DNA from: Paratractidigestivibacter sp003150175 | GTDB taxonomy: Bacteria; Actinomycetota; Coriobacteriia; Coriobacteriales; Atopobiaceae | Strand: one strand, 5' to 3' | Assembly: GCF_964283195.1 (NCBI RefSeq) | Contig: NZ_CAXYLH010000008.1 | Length of the DNA: 64,000 nucleotides | Shown: positions 1 to 11,100 of the stretch, one piece after another | Numbering within the stretch: the first letter of the stretch is position 1 | Layout: each line of letters opens with the position of its first letter | Program-made: the position numbers and the translations under genes | Notes under the pieces: generated by a model | The model's database searches: none | Told to the model about the DNA's origin: nothing | Seen by the model: the letters and a program-made list of their open reading frames with translations, nothing else

Positions 1-2373
1 AAGGATGGGACTCCTGACGTCAGCGACGGCGCTGACAAGAACGAAGAGCCTGCAGGCAAGGACGATCCGAGCGTTAAGGTCTCGGATTCCGAGCAGCCTT
101 CCGCTGACGCCGTCAGCGACCCGGCTTTCAAAGATGGTCAGCTCTCTGAGTCGACCGACAGCTCCGTCTCTGACGCTAATCCGAGCTCCAACAAGACCAC
201 CGGTTGGTCTAAGGACGGCAATAGCTACTCCGACGGCACCGGTAAGGCGTATACAGGCTGGGTCATCGATGGCCATGCCGGCAACGGCCTCCAGCGTTGG
301 TATGTCAAGAACGGCTTGCTTTTCCGCGATGGCCTCTTTGAGTCCAACGACGCCGCTTGGGGCTCGGGCTGGGCTTTTGCCCGCGCCGACACCGGCTATG
401 TTGTGCGCGGCAAGTACATTGACCCTTTGACGGGGTTTGTCTATCTTGCCGATAACAACGGAAAGCTGCTTGCGCCGGGCTGGCAGGTTTCCTCTGATTT
501 TGGCGATGGCCTTCAGCGCTATTACATCGAGAGCGGGTCTCATGCATGTGAACCGGGTCGCTCCGATAATGGCTGGGCTCACTACACCACGAAGCAGGGC
601 TATGTCGTTCGCGGCAAGCATGATGATGCCCAGGGTCATGTTTGGCTCGCAGATAATGACGGCAAGCTTGAGTCCACTAAGGGTTGGCTTGTTACCACCA
701 AGTACGATGGCGGCGGCATAAACTGGCAGCGCTATTACATGTGTTCCGGTGAGTTCGCTGGTTCTGCCAAGTCCGCTCGTTTCTATGCGACCGACGAGCA
801 CGGCGTTCAGGCTTTCTATTTTGGCATGGCTTTCCAAGGTTATGTGCTGAGGGGTTTCGGCCTCGGCACGAGCATGCAGGATTTTGTGTACGCTAACAAT
901 GATGGCCATATCGCCAAATCCACTTGGATGGTTACCGATCAGTTTGGCCAGGGCCTGCAGCGTTATTGGTTCGATTCGGGTGCTTGGGTCGCTCGCAACC
1001 GACTCGTTACTGCCGAAGAGGGCGCTGGTTGGTATGCGTGGGCTACCGACAAAGGTTATGTCCTCCGAGGCAAGATGGATGCCGGCAACGGTTATGTTTA
1101 TCTTGCCAACAACGATGGCAAGCTCGAGTCCGGAGACGCTAACGGCTGGTTGGTGACAGGTGCCTATAGCGGCGGCCCGCTGCAGCGCTACTACATCGAT
1201 CCGTCCATGCACGCCGCGAAGACCGGTTTCTTCAACGTTGGAAACTCTGCGTATTACGGTCTTTCCGGCACTGGCTATGTGCTTCGCGGTAAGAAGAAGA
1301 CGAACGAGGGTATTGTTCTTGCCGATAACGATGGGCGCCTGAACCGTGTGAACGGTTGGTTCGTGTCTGCTGCGTACGACGGCGGTGCTCAGCGTTACTT
1401 CATGGTCTCGACCGGAAAGGGCTATTCGGTTGCGAAGACCGGCTTCTTCAAAGCGTCAATGGACGGCTTTAATGGCCAGGTGAATTTCTATGGCAACACG
1501 GATACCGGCTATGTTGTTCGCGGAAAGCACCGTATTAGCGCCGGTATGCTGCTTGCGAACAACGAGGGCGTTCTTCTTGATGACCTGAATCTTCCTGGCA
1601 AGCAGGAGAACGCTTTCTTCGTTACAACGTATTTTGACGGCGGTGCTCAGCGCTATTACCTTATTAAGTCCGACGGTCACCTTCTCGCCAAGGTCGGTAA
1701 GTTCACCGTTGGTGGCAAGGATTACTATGGCCGTGAGGATCAGGGCTATGTCGTGAGAGGCTTCTATAGCGCTCCCGATGGCTCTTCATATTATGGAAAT
1801 AATGACGGCGTCCTCCAAAAGATCGGTTGGTACAATAACGGCGGCGTTTGGTGCTTCTTGGGCCCGAACGGCAATATCATTCGTTCGAATGCTGCGTATA
1901 GCGCATGGAATACGATTAGGAATTGGTCTAGCGAGACCTCTTACCTTATCTGTATCGACAATACGAATTGCCGAACGATTATTTTCCAGGGTTCTGCCGG
2001 CAATTGGATTCCTGTTTCCGACAATATCTGCAGTGTCGGCGTCAACAAGACCGTGGGCAATGATGTTTTCGGCCAGACCGTGCGCGGTGTCTTCAAGATC
2101 CAGAAAAAGGGTCTTATGATGGGCAATGATCCCGATTATTATTATTGGAGCGAGTTCTTCTGCCCCGGTGGATATGCTGAGGGTCAGCGATTCCACTCTG
2201 TGGGTTATTACCGCAGGTATGGCACTGATTATACGAACCCCGACAACCGTGGTCCTCAGTTCGATAAGGGTATTGGAACTGCTGAGACCCACGGCTGCGT
2301 CAGGTTGCTGATGGATGCGGTGAAGTTCATCTACGATAACTGCCCGATCGGCACTTTGGTGTACAGCTACTAA
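1..2373 (+). CDS. L,D-transpeptidase with cell-wall-binding repeats (5' partial)
   Basis: The reading frame is open from the first base, so the N-terminus lies outside the window; 790 codons are present. The visible N-terminal part is acidic and Ser/Asp-rich, like a surface linker. From about codon 131 to 614 there are seven imperfect repeats of roughly 50-70 residues that open with GYVVRGK or GYVLRGK, carry an ANNDGKL-type core and usually close with LQRYY, resembling glucan/choline-type wall-binding repeats. The last 170 residues form a YkuD-type L,D-transpeptidase domain with the signature THGCVRL; the presumed catalytic Cys is codon 766 (base 2296). Such enzymes cross-link peptidoglycan stem peptides or attach proteins to them outside the membrane. 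It stands upstream of the glycosyltransferases and is followed by a clear terminator, so it is probably its own transcript. Domain assignment is firm; the ligand of the repeats is unknown. Confidence 0.9.
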   Translation, partial: KDGTPDVSDGADKNEEPAGKDDPSVKVSDSEQPSADAVSDPAFKDGQLSESTDSSVSDANPSSNKTTGWSKDGNSYSDGTGKAYTGWVIDGHAGNGLQRWYVKNGLLFRDGLFESNDAAWGSGWAFARADTGYVVRGKYIDPLTGFVYLADNNGKLLAPGWQVSSDFGDGLQRYYIESGSHACEPGRSDNGWAHYTTKQGYVVRGKHDDAQGHVWLADNDGKLESTKGWLVTTKYDGGGINWQRYYMCSGEFAGSAKSARFYATDEHGVQAFYFGMAFQGYVLRGFGLGTSMQDFVYANNDGHIAKSTWMVTDQFGQGLQRYWFDSGAWVARNRLVTAEEGAGWYAWATDKGYVLRGKMDAGNGYVYLANNDGKLESGDANGWLVTGAYSGGPLQRYYIDPSMHAAKTGFFNVGNSAYYGLSGTGYVLRGKKKTNEGIVLADNDGRLNRVNGWFVSAAYDGGAQRYFMVSTGKGYSVAKTGFFKASMDGFNGQVNFYGNTDTGYVVRGKHRISAGMLLANNEGVLLDDLNLPGKQENAFFVTTYFDGGAQRYYLIKSDGHLLAKVGKFTVGGKDYYGREDQGYVVRGFYSAPDGSSYYGNNDGVLQKIGWYNNGGVWCFLGPNGNIIRSNAAYSAWNTIRNWSSETSYLICIDNTNCRTIIFQGSAGNWIPVSDNICSVGVNKTVGNDVFGQTVRGVFKIQKKGLMMGNDPDYYYWSEFFCPGGYAEGQRFHSVGYYRRYGTDYTNPDNRGPQFDKGIGTAETHGCVRLLMDAVKFIYDNCPIGTLVYSY

Positions 2374-2401
2374 TACTGTTTTATTGACAGGATGGTATAT
2401 T

Positions 2402-2440
2402 GGGTGATGAGCTAACTTGGCTCATCACCCATTTTGTTTA
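2402..2440 (+). terminator. Rho-independent terminator after the L,D-transpeptidase
   Basis: An 11-bp perfect stem, GGGTGATGAGC (2402-2412) with GCTCATCACCC (2420-2430), has a 7-base loop and is followed by ATTTTGTTT. It ends the transpeptidase transcript and argues against any start codon inside the hairpin for the next gene. Confidence 0.88.
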
Positions 2441-2455
2441 CGGAAAGCGGCTCAC

Positions 2456-3382
2456 GTGTCATCAATTGATAAAACACGCCATGGGAAATCTCCTGTCGTT
2501 GCAGTGGTTATGTCTACCTATAACGGTGCGGAGCATGTTAAAGACCAGCTTGATAGCATTTTTGATCAGATACTAAAACCTGATTATGTTATCGTCCGCG
2601 ATGATGGTTCCTCTGATCGAACACTTGATTCTCTTCGTCCTTATGCTTCGACGGGCGCGATACAGCTCGTCGAAGGCAAAAACCTGGGAGTCGTCGGCTC
2701 TTTTTTGGACGGCTTAGCTCATGTTCCAGCAGGAGTAGATTTTGTTTTCCTTAGCGATCAGGATGATGTTTGGCATAAAGATAAGATTTCGCGTGCTATA
2801 GCTCTTGTTGCTGGGTTTGACCAGTCGAAACCCCTGTATTACTGTGCCGAGTATACGTTTTGCGATGCTCAGATGCACAAAGGCGAACGATCCCATCTTT
2901 TGAACGGCGATGTAGACCTTTCTCATCTAATGTATGAGAATCCTACCTCGGGCAACACATGTCTTATAAACCGTGTGCTTCTCGATATTGTTGTTTGTGC
3001 GGGCTCAAAAGACGTGTATTGTCACGATTGGTGGCTTGCCTTAGTTGCTTCGGCGCTGGGGTCTGTTGTGCACGATGATTTTGATTGCTTGGATTATCGA
3101 AGAACAGGCTCTAATGCCAGTCCTACTGGTATGAGTTTCTTTGGTTTGTTGAGGTACAGGATCAATACCTTTTTCAAGAAAGGTGATTTCGACAAGATCT
3201 CGTCTCAACTGAATCGGCTGTTTGAACTGTATGGGCAGCTTATGATACCTAGCAATCGGGCTAAGGTTCAGAGATTTGTGCGCGGAAATCGATTCTCAAA
3301 AGCTGTTACTCCATACCGTCTGCGTCAAAAGCTGACCGATGAGCTTGCGCTTAGGTTGTTCTTTTTGTTCGGTCTTCTCTAA
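2456..3382 (+). CDS. family 2 glycosyltransferase
   Basis: A GT-A fold glycosyltransferase of 308 residues, predicted to move a nucleotide-activated sugar to a growing surface glycan at the cytoplasmic face. Visible motifs are the opening VVMSTYNGAEHV (about 17-28), RDDGSSD (48-54) and the metal-binding DQDD followed by VW (101-106). GTG at 2456 is chosen because GGAAAG lies about 8 bases upstream; a longer frame from TTG 2417 would begin inside the terminator loop. The C-terminal third lacks clear membrane segments. It is the first gene of the polysaccharide run and is 17 bases from the next GT2 gene. The sugar and linkage cannot be read from sequence. Confidence 0.88.
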   Translation: MSSIDKTRHGKSPVVAVVMSTYNGAEHVKDQLDSIFDQILKPDYVIVRDDGSSDRTLDSLRPYASTGAIQLVEGKNLGVVGSFLDGLAHVPAGVDFVFLSDQDDVWHKDKISRAIALVAGFDQSKPLYYCAEYTFCDAQMHKGERSHLLNGDVDLSHLMYENPTSGNTCLINRVLLDIVVCAGSKDVYCHDWWLALVASALGSVVHDDFDCLDYRRTGSNASPTGMSFFGLLRYRINTFFKKGDFDKISSQLNRLFELYGQLMIPSNRAKVQRFVRGNRFSKAVTPYRLRQKLTDELALRLFFLFGLL

Positions 3383-3399
3383 GTAGTTAAGGAAAGCAT

Positions 3400-4317
3400 A
3401 TGCCTCTCGTCTCCGTAATTATGTCTGCATATAAGGAGAAGCCGAATATCTTTGCCGAGGCGGTTGACTCGGTGCTTTCTCAGACTTTCATCGATTTCGA
3501 ATTCATCATCGCACTTGATGCGCCTGACAATATTGAACTGAGACAACTGATAGAAGGATATGCAAATGCAGATTCCCGTGTTCACCCCTTGTTCAATAAT
3601 CGAAACCTTGGTCTTGCGGAATCTCTGAACAACGCAATTACGCATTCTACGGGCAAGTATATTTGCCGTATGGATGCTGATGATATTTCCCTTAACGATA
3701 GAATCGAGCGCCAGCTTAATTGGCTGACGGAGGCTGACGCGGATCTTATCGGAGGCGAAATGATCGTTGTCGATGGTGCGGGAGAGGACCTTTATGTCGT
3801 TAACAACCTTCCGAGCTCTCCAGAAAAGGTCAACAGGGCTCTAAGATGGAATAATTGCGTGCCTCATCCAACCTGGTTAGGGAAGCGGGAGATTTTTGAA
3901 TCGGGTTATCGCTGCATTCCGCTTTGCGAAGATTATGATTTGCTTCTCAGATCTGCTTTAGCTGGAAAGAAACTGAGCAATGGAAAAGGCGTTGTGTTGA
4001 AGTATCGGATGGGAGAAGATAGCATCTCTCGCTCCAATCTGTATGACCAATATCTATATATGCGCTACCTTACCCATGCGTACGCTCAGGGGAAGGTTGT
4101 GGACCTTGATGCTGCTGCAGCGTGGGTCTCTCATCGTAGTACGGAATCAAAAAAGTCGAGGTATCAGAGCGCAAATGAAAGCTTCAATTTGGCAATGCGC
4201 CGAATTGAAGCTCGTGAATTCATAAGAGCTTTCGGTTGTTTAGCGACGATCGCCTTTACTTCTCCTGCGTATGTGGCAAAGATGTTCAGGCTGGTTTTCG
4301 CTGCACTTGCCCTCTGA
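3400..4317 (+). CDS. family 2 glycosyltransferase
   Basis: A 305-residue GT2 enzyme with the typical N-terminal nucleotide-sugar domain: PLVSVIMSAYKE (2-13), an AVDSVLSQTF helix, and the metal-binding MDADD (91-95). The start ATG has AAGGAAAG upstream. It follows the previous GT2 by 17 bases, so the two are probably cotranscribed. It is convergent with the next gene, whose stop lies only 10 bases away. Its likely role is one glycosyl transfer step in the surface glycan; substrate unknown. Confidence 0.88.
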   Translation: MPLVSVIMSAYKEKPNIFAEAVDSVLSQTFIDFEFIIALDAPDNIELRQLIEGYANADSRVHPLFNNRNLGLAESLNNAITHSTGKYICRMDADDISLNDRIERQLNWLTEADADLIGGEMIVVDGAGEDLYVVNNLPSSPEKVNRALRWNNCVPHPTWLGKREIFESGYRCIPLCEDYDLLLRSALAGKKLSNGKGVVLKYRMGEDSISRSNLYDQYLYMRYLTHAYAQGKVVDLDAAAAWVSHRSTESKKSRYQSANESFNLAMRRIEAREFIRAFGCLATIAFTSPAYVAKMFRLVFAALAL

Positions 4318-4327
4318 TTTTCGCTAG

Positions 4328-6742
4328 CTAAAACCTGTAGTAGCAGGCGTCTGGAATAGTCTGACGGAGGTTGGGATTGAAATAAGGATCGGGCTTTGAG
4401 AATACGTCAGCCCATTTACTCATCATCAAGGCTTTTTCTCCGAAATAACGGGTCCTTGCGGATCCGCTCTCGTCACGTCCTCGAGAAACCGATTCATAGT
4501 GGTACAACTCGACCCAAGGGGTGTAGACGATTAGCTTTCCTGCTTTGCGGAGCTTTAGGCAGAAGTCCACATCGTTATAGCTCACGGCAAAGGAGGGGTC
4601 ATAGCCTCCCACGGCGTCGAAATCGTTGACGCCGACCATCATGCACGCACCAGTGACTGCGCTAAGGCCTCGCTGCACGGTCGAAAGATGGAAGTAACCT
4701 CCGGGGTTGTCTCGCGGCAGCCCTTGGAAGAAATGCGCCGCATCGTTCGCGAGAATGATTCCCGCGTGCTGAACCGTCTCGTCCGGATAGTAGAGTCGCG
4801 CGCCAACTGCACCGACATTGGGTCTGGCGCAGTTGCCCAGTAGCTGCTCAATCCAATCGGGTGTGATGACCTCAGTATCGTTATTTAGCAGCAGGAGGTA
4901 TTCACCACGAGACTGCCCTCGCCCGAAGTTGATCAGCTGGGAGTAATTGAATCCGGTGCCATTCCAGTGAATTACTCGGATGCGGGGATGTGACGCGAGC
5001 CCGTCATAATAAGCAAACGTGCTATCTTCAGTGCTATTGTTCTCAACGACGATGATCTCGTAATTCGAGTACGTGCTCTTCTTCTCGATGGAGCTGAGGC
5101 ATCGATCGAGCAAATCGATGTGATCTTTATTTGGGATAACAATCGAAACCAGAGGTTTGTTTTCCGGGACTGCATAGGTGACTCGGTAACAGAACGGGAA
5201 AGCGCCCTCGGTCACCGTTCCTTTTTCTCCGACGCGCTCAAGATGGGCCTTCACGGCTTTGATGCCTGCGGTTATCGCATAGGGCTTTATCCCTGCATTG
5301 CCAGAAGTAGAGTTCTCGGTTACGCGCCAGTGATAGAGAACATGAGGCACATGATGGATATAACGTGCCTTTTCTGCAGCTTGTAGTGTGATGTTGTGAT
5401 CCTGCGCTCCATCGTTATCCGCGGTATTTGGGATGAGTGCGTCCAGAAGCGTTTTCCTGATGCATAGCATGTGACAGATGTAATTGTTGCTCCTCAGGTG
5501 ATCAAGATCGAAGTCGCTCTTGAAGCTTGGGCTCGTGAGAGTCCCGTCGGGAAGAAGCTTGTCCTCATCGCAGTAGAGCAAATCTACGTCACTGTGATTA
5601 TTGACGGCTTTGGCGTATTCAAAGAGCAGGTTGGGTTCGATTATGTCGTCATGATCGAAGAAGCAGATGAAATCGCCTTTTGCAGCGGCTTGGCCCGCAT
5701 TCGTGTTCAAAGAGATTCCGAGGTTCTCCTGAAGCTCAATTACCTTGACCCTTGCGTCGATCGAAGCAACCTCGTTGATGTGTTCTTTGAGCTCTGCGTC
5801 TTTGGGCGTGGAGTTTACAAGGATACATTCCCACTTCGGATATGTTTGGCTTCTAAGGGAGGAGATCATCTCTTCAAATAGGTTAACGGGAGTTTTGTAA
5901 AGCGGAACAATTACGCTGAAGAGAGGCTCTTCGCCAAACGTTACCTTACGCTGTTGGGAGAGCTGGTAGGGGGTTGCCCTATGAAGGCGGAACCACTCGG
6001 GATAATAAGGGTCGACACCGGCGTTGTTAAAATACAGGGTGTCTTTTTGTTTCTGGATAGAACTCCAGTACTGAGCTGAAATAACGGTCTGAATTTGTAT
6101 CCCAGGACGTTTGGACTCCCAAGCATTGATTGTAATATCGTCGATGCCCCAGGGGAGTTTGACGGATACGGCTATCTGGTGCCTCCCGTCGGCCCCAGGT
6201 CCTTCCGGCATCTCTCTAACGTTGCCAAGGGCTACGAAGGAATCGGCCAAAACAGATAGGTTCTCATCTTGAATACGAAGTCGTAAGTCCCCTGATTTCT
6301 CGCCAGGAAAAGTAAAGACCATCCTGAACTGAAGGTGGTCGGGGCAGGAAATGATGTCAGTGAGTTCGAAATCCTGCGAACCGTCCCTTAACGTGTGGCT
6401 TTCGTCGTAGCAACGAATTTCGGAGCAGAGCTCTTTATGCAGCCGATAGTTAAGCCTTGATTGCCACTTTGCAACATCAAAATCTATTGAGTGCTCAGAA
6501 AAATCGACTGTCAGCCCCTCCCTCGTCACCGCGGCGATGAAGTAGTGGGCGGATGGGCGTGGCAGATCTGGGGTAACTGCGACAAACTCATCGTCGCCTA
6601 AGCAAAAGAGCTTGCATGGGAGATTGCCACCGTCCTCGTCCTTGTAAATGACTCGTGCCGAATTTCGACCGAGGCCATTGATGCGGAGTTTTTCATAAAT
6701 CTTGTGATTAGCGCGGCAGATACCAAGCGAAGCGATGTCCAT
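4328..6742 (-). CDS. dual-domain family 2 glycosyltransferase
   Basis: A large protein of 804 residues with an N-terminal beta-rich region of about 270 residues and two GT2 catalytic domains. The first begins near LFSVIVPLYKTP (about 274) and has FFDHDD; the second begins near PLVSIVIPNKDH (about 530) and has LLLNNDTEV. Two-domain enzymes of this type usually assemble rhamnose-containing or other repeating glycans by adding two residues. It is a clear paralogue of the plus-strand gene at 16485-18914 along its whole length. ATG 6742 is preferred because it aligns with that paralogue's N-terminus and leaves about 110 bases for divergent promoters; ATG 6814 in frame is the alternative, and neither has a strong Shine-Dalgarno. 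It is the only minus-strand gene in the first 13.5 kb. Confidence 0.85.
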   Translation of the reverse strand: MDIASLGICRANHKIYEKLRINGLGRNSARVIYKDEDGGNLPCKLFCLGDDEFVAVTPDLPRPSAHYFIAAVTREGLTVDFSEHSIDFDVAKWQSRLNYRLHKELCSEIRCYDESHTLRDGSQDFELTDIISCPDHLQFRMVFTFPGEKSGDLRLRIQDENLSVLADSFVALGNVREMPEGPGADGRHQIAVSVKLPWGIDDITINAWESKRPGIQIQTVISAQYWSSIQKQKDTLYFNNAGVDPYYPEWFRLHRATPYQLSQQRKVTFGEEPLFSVIVPLYKTPVNLFEEMISSLRSQTYPKWECILVNSTPKDAELKEHINEVASIDARVKVIELQENLGISLNTNAGQAAAKGDFICFFDHDDIIEPNLLFEYAKAVNNHSDVDLLYCDEDKLLPDGTLTSPSFKSDFDLDHLRSNNYICHMLCIRKTLLDALIPNTADNDGAQDHNITLQAAEKARYIHHVPHVLYHWRVTENSTSGNAGIKPYAITAGIKAVKAHLERVGEKGTVTEGAFPFCYRVTYAVPENKPLVSIVIPNKDHIDLLDRCLSSIEKKSTYSNYEIIVVENNSTEDSTFAYYDGLASHPRIRVIHWNGTGFNYSQLINFGRGQSRGEYLLLLNNDTEVITPDWIEQLLGNCARPNVGAVGARLYYPDETVQHAGIILANDAAHFFQGLPRDNPGGYFHLSTVQRGLSAVTGACMMVGVNDFDAVGGYDPSFAVSYNDVDFCLKLRKAGKLIVYTPWVELYHYESVSRGRDESGSARTRYFGEKALMMSKWADVFSKPDPYFNPNLRQTIPDACYYRF

Positions 6743-6854
6743 ATCGGGTCCGTATTCTCGTTGCGGTTGAATGTTGTTCAAGTGGTTCGTGAAAATAGCA
6801 CGTATGGTATTCATGATGAATGAACCGAAACTTAGCCGTGCCGGGAGGTCACAG

Positions 6855-8030
6855 ATGCCTCGATTCTCAATAGTGATTCCATTTTACGATGGGTTGGATA
6901 ATATCTATGAATGTGTTGGGAGTATCTTCAACCAAGGGGTCAACGAGGTCGAAGCAATCATCGTTGACGATCGCGACAAGAGGTGCTCCGGAGATGGGCT
7001 GGAAGGCCTCTTCGAGTTCGAGCCACGTGTTCGGATACTCCATCGTCAGACTAATGGCGGCACATTACGAGCGCGTCGCGATGGCGTTTTGGCCTCAAAC
7101 GGCGATATTGTGCTCCTTCTTGATCAGGACGATGCCCTATCCGATGGCTGCCTTTTGGGGATTGCCAGGGAATTCGTGTCGTGCCCTGTCGATATTCTTC
7201 ACTTCGGTGCGAAAGTGCTTGCCGAAACTGATCGAGCAAATGATGCCGCAGCAGGCATGGAGAGCTTCCTGACCCCTCCCGTTAGATTATTGCAAGGCGA
7301 TGAGATACTTGTTCGGCAATTCGCGTTTGAGGACGGCTTCGATTGGCATGTGCACCATAAAGCCTATCGCGGCGAGTTCGCGCGAGGTTGCTGGTCAAAA
7401 GCCGCGGATGTCCGTCTGACGCTTTCGGACGACCTGTACCTCAGCTTTATCCTTGCGTCGGAGGCGAAGAGCTACCGTGCTGTTGACGAGCATTGGTACC
7501 TCTATCACTTGGGTAGGGGAGAGACTCTCGGCGGATCGTATAGCCTCGAGTCACTTAGGAGGGTAAGCGAGCTTGATGCGAAGGCACTGAAGCTACTGCG
7601 CGAGTTTGTTGCTCGGCCTGATGAAGTGCATAGCAGAAGCGACTGGGAAGAGAGGCTCGGCGATGTCCGGGACCATCTGATCGAGCATGTTGCGAACGAG
7701 ATGGCCGACAATCTCCCGCTCGAGAGCAGAGATGAAGCAATAAAGATCGTATGCGAGGCTTGGTCTCCAAATGACTTCGCAGGCGAGCTTTGGCGCTTTG
7801 CGCGCGACCGGGCGTATGGCCTTTATGATTCAGGTGTGTATCCAAAGAAGCATGACGAGCTTTACGTATTGACTGATCAAGCGCAAAGCCTTGACGTGCG
7901 CGTTAATGGAGAAGGGACGTTGCGCTATCAACAGATGAAAAGCGCCGCTCTTCGGCATCTGAACGACCTTGAGACTATTGCTCCGCCCGCTCATAAGCTT
8001 GCGCATCGCATCGGTCGTTTATTCGGCTGA
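6855..8030 (+). CDS. family 2 glycosyltransferase
   Basis: A GT2 enzyme of 391 residues. It opens with FSIVIPFYDGLDNIYEC (4-20) and has LLLDQDDAL (87-95) as its metal-binding motif; the C-terminal half is helical and Arg/Glu-rich. ATG 6855 is chosen because GGGAGGT lies 5 bases upstream; in-frame ATGs at 6813 and 6816 would run towards the divergent gene. It probably shares its transcript with the triple-domain transferase 74 bases downstream, whose N-terminal domain it resembles in layout. Substrate unknown. Confidence 0.87.
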   Translation: MPRFSIVIPFYDGLDNIYECVGSIFNQGVNEVEAIIVDDRDKRCSGDGLEGLFEFEPRVRILHRQTNGGTLRARRDGVLASNGDIVLLLDQDDALSDGCLLGIAREFVSCPVDILHFGAKVLAETDRANDAAAGMESFLTPPVRLLQGDEILVRQFAFEDGFDWHVHHKAYRGEFARGCWSKAADVRLTLSDDLYLSFILASEAKSYRAVDEHWYLYHLGRGETLGGSYSLESLRRVSELDAKALKLLREFVARPDEVHSRSDWEERLGDVRDHLIEHVANEMADNLPLESRDEAIKIVCEAWSPNDFAGELWRFARDRAYGLYDSGVYPKKHDELYVLTDQAQSLDVRVNGEGTLRYQQMKSAALRHLNDLETIAPPAHKLAHRIGRLFG

Positions 8031-8104
8031 GTGCGGCGCGCTATACTTATTCAATATTTCTTGGCTTTTTCGTAACGCGATAATTATCGGGAAAGGCGAC
8101 GACC

Positions 8105-11100
8105 GTGCCGACATTCTCTGTTGTTGTCACTGCATACAAGAACGACCAGTTTCTGCCTGCTTGCTTGCAGAGCATTGCCGATCAAACCATGCCCGATTGG
8201 GAGTGCATCGTGGTTAACGATGCGAGTCCCGATGATACAAGCTCGATTGCGCATGAGTTCGCCAAGAAGGATGATCGCTTCAAGGTTCTTGACCTTGAGG
8301 TAAACGGAGGGCTCCACCTTGCTCGCCGTGCTGGCGTCGAGGCGTGCCGAGGCGACTACGTCATATTCCTTGATGCCGATGACGACTTCTCCGCCGATGG
8401 TCTTGAGCAGATGGCTGTGCGGTTGGCACAATCGCCCTACGATATGGCTCACTTCGGAATCAAAGTTATTCCTGATGGCGCCGATGAGAAAACATGCGCC
8501 TCTTTTGAGGACAATGTAAACGCCGATCAGCCGGTCCTCGAGCGTGACGATCTTCTTCGTATCGTATTTACCTGCGAAGGCGGCTATGCACGAGACTGGC
8601 GCGTGACTCAGCGGGCATATTCGCTCTCGCTGGCCCGAAGCGCGTTTGCGGCAATGACCGATAAACGGCTTGAGCGCGCTGAGGACTGCTATGAGTATCT
8701 TGTTCTGGCGAGTAAAGCGGAGTCTGAGGTGTCCTTTAACGACATTCGGCTCTTGAATTACCACTACGGCCGTGGAATCACGGGGACTCGGCGCATCGAT
8801 GGAGCCACGTTCGCGCGGTTCTGTGAGCAGTTCCGAGATTGTGTCGATGCGATCAATGGCTATGCTGGTTCCGGTCTTTCTTGCTATGCAGCGGGCTCTT
8901 ATTCCAAGCTCATGGACCTCCTTATGAACGATTGGCTGGTCCGAGTGGCGAATTCGGAAAAAGAGAAGGCTGCCGGCACTTTTGCCGTTGTTTTCGGCAA
9001 CGATACCGCCGCAGTTCAGCTGATGCGACTTGCTCGCGATGCCGCATATGAGCTGTATTCCAACAACAAGCCCTTCAACGAGAAAAGCGATTGCGCCATC
9101 TGGTATACATGGGCGGATTCGTTTGCGTCTTGTGTAAGCGGAGAGATGCAAAAGGAGTTCACCGCGCTTAGGGCCCAGACCTGTGGACACTTGTTTGATT
9201 TGGAGCGCAGGAGCGCTTGGTGCGTCTCGGACGATGCTTGCTCTCCGACCATTGCTCGACGTCGCGATCACGAAAACCAGGATATACGTATCTTTGTGAC
9301 CACACACAAGGATGTCGACCTGTACCACAGCAACATCCTTCAACCGGTGCAAGTAGGAGCAAAGAATCCTCGACGCCGCCTTCTATGGGCCTTCCAGGAC
9401 GATACTGGTGACAACATTTCTCTAAAGAACGCGATGTATTGTGAGCTCACCACACAATACTGGGCATGGAAAAACGTGGATGCGCGGTATTACGGATTCT
9501 GTCACTATCGCAGGTATTTTGACTTCTCGGCCGAAGAGCATGAGGAAAATCCCTACGGTGAGGTCATGGACGGCTATATAGATTGGGGCTCGCAGAAGCG
9601 TTACGGTTTGGACGACAAGACCATTGCCGAATGCGTAAGCGGCTTCGATATCGTGACCACCGGCATCAAGGACTTGGAGAATTTTCCCGAGAAATATTCG
9701 AGTCCTTATGACCATTATTCACGCGCGCCGTATCTGAAGATCGCCGATCTCGACCGTGTGCTCGCCATCGTCAAGGAGCTTCATCCTGATTATTCCGAGG
9801 ACGTTGATTCCTATATTTCTGGGCACTTTACTTGCTTCTGCAATATGTACATCATGCGCAAGGAGCTGTTCTTCCGCTATTGCGAATGGATGTTCCCGAT
9901 TCTTGATGAGTTCTGCATGGGGTGGGATACCTCAAAGCTGAGCCACGAGACGCTTCGGACTCCGGGGCATCTTTCCGAAAGGCTCTTCAACATTTGGATC
10001 ACGCACGAGAAGCGCATTAATCCCGCGCTCAAGCATAAGCAACTCCAGTGCGTTCACTTTGAGCATCCCGAGCATTTGATGGAGCCGGTACTCGATCCAG
10101 CCGATAGCAAGGGTAAGCCAGCCATCCCCGTTGTGTTCGCTGCGGACAATAACTACGTCCCCATGGTGACAACCACGGTCTGCTCGATGCTCGAGAACGC
10201 TTCTAAGAATTGCTTCTACGACGTTGTTATCCTCGAGAAGGACTTCACCGAGCACAATAGGCACGTGATGCGTTCATTCTTCTCTCGCTATGAAAACGCC
10301 TGTGTCCGCTTCGTTAACGTGGCTGGTATGGTTAAGGCGTATGACCTTCAGACGAGCAACGAGCACATCAGTGTCGAGACGTACTATCGCTTCCTGATCC
10401 AGAAGGTGCTTCCTGGTTACGACAAAGTGTTGTACCTCGATTCCGATCTCATTGTCAGAGGCGATGTCGCGGAGCTGTATGCAACCGAACTCGGGGATAA
10501 CCTGCTCGGGGCTGCGCACGATATCGACTATCTCGGCAACCTGAACATGAACGACGGCGAGCGTATGAAGTACACGCAGGAAGTGCTGGGGCTTAAGGAT
10601 CCGTACGGGTATTTCCAAGCTGGGGTCTTGCTTCTCAATACCGCCGAGATGCGCAGGCTTTATCCGTTCCAAAAATGGCTCGAGATCGCTGCTGAGCCCA
10701 AATACATCTACGACGATCAAGACATTCTCAATGCTCACTGTCAGGGTAGAGTGACCTATCTGGACAATGCATGGAACGTCATGAATGACTGTGGCGGCAG
10801 GATCAAGAAGGTATTCTCGTTCGCCCCTGCAGACGTCTATGATGCTTACATGGCCGCTTATTCAACGCCGAAGATCCTTCACTACGCCGGGTTCGAGAAA
10901 CCGTGGAAACTTGGTTTTTGCGATCAAGCCGAGTTGTATTGGTTCTATGCTCGTCAGACGCCTTTCTATGAGACTATGCTCGATATGGTTTATCCCGATC
11001 GGGGTGACTTGGCCGTCGAATGTGCAGAGGTCGAAAGGCGCGTTACGACTCCGGAACGAGCGGTCTCTGAGGATAGCCCGCTTCGAAAGGTGTTCGATGG

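Noticed and set aside
2417..2455. Upstream TTG start for the first GT2 gene
   Set aside because: It lies in the loop of the terminator hairpin, and GTG 2456 has a good Shine-Dalgarno.
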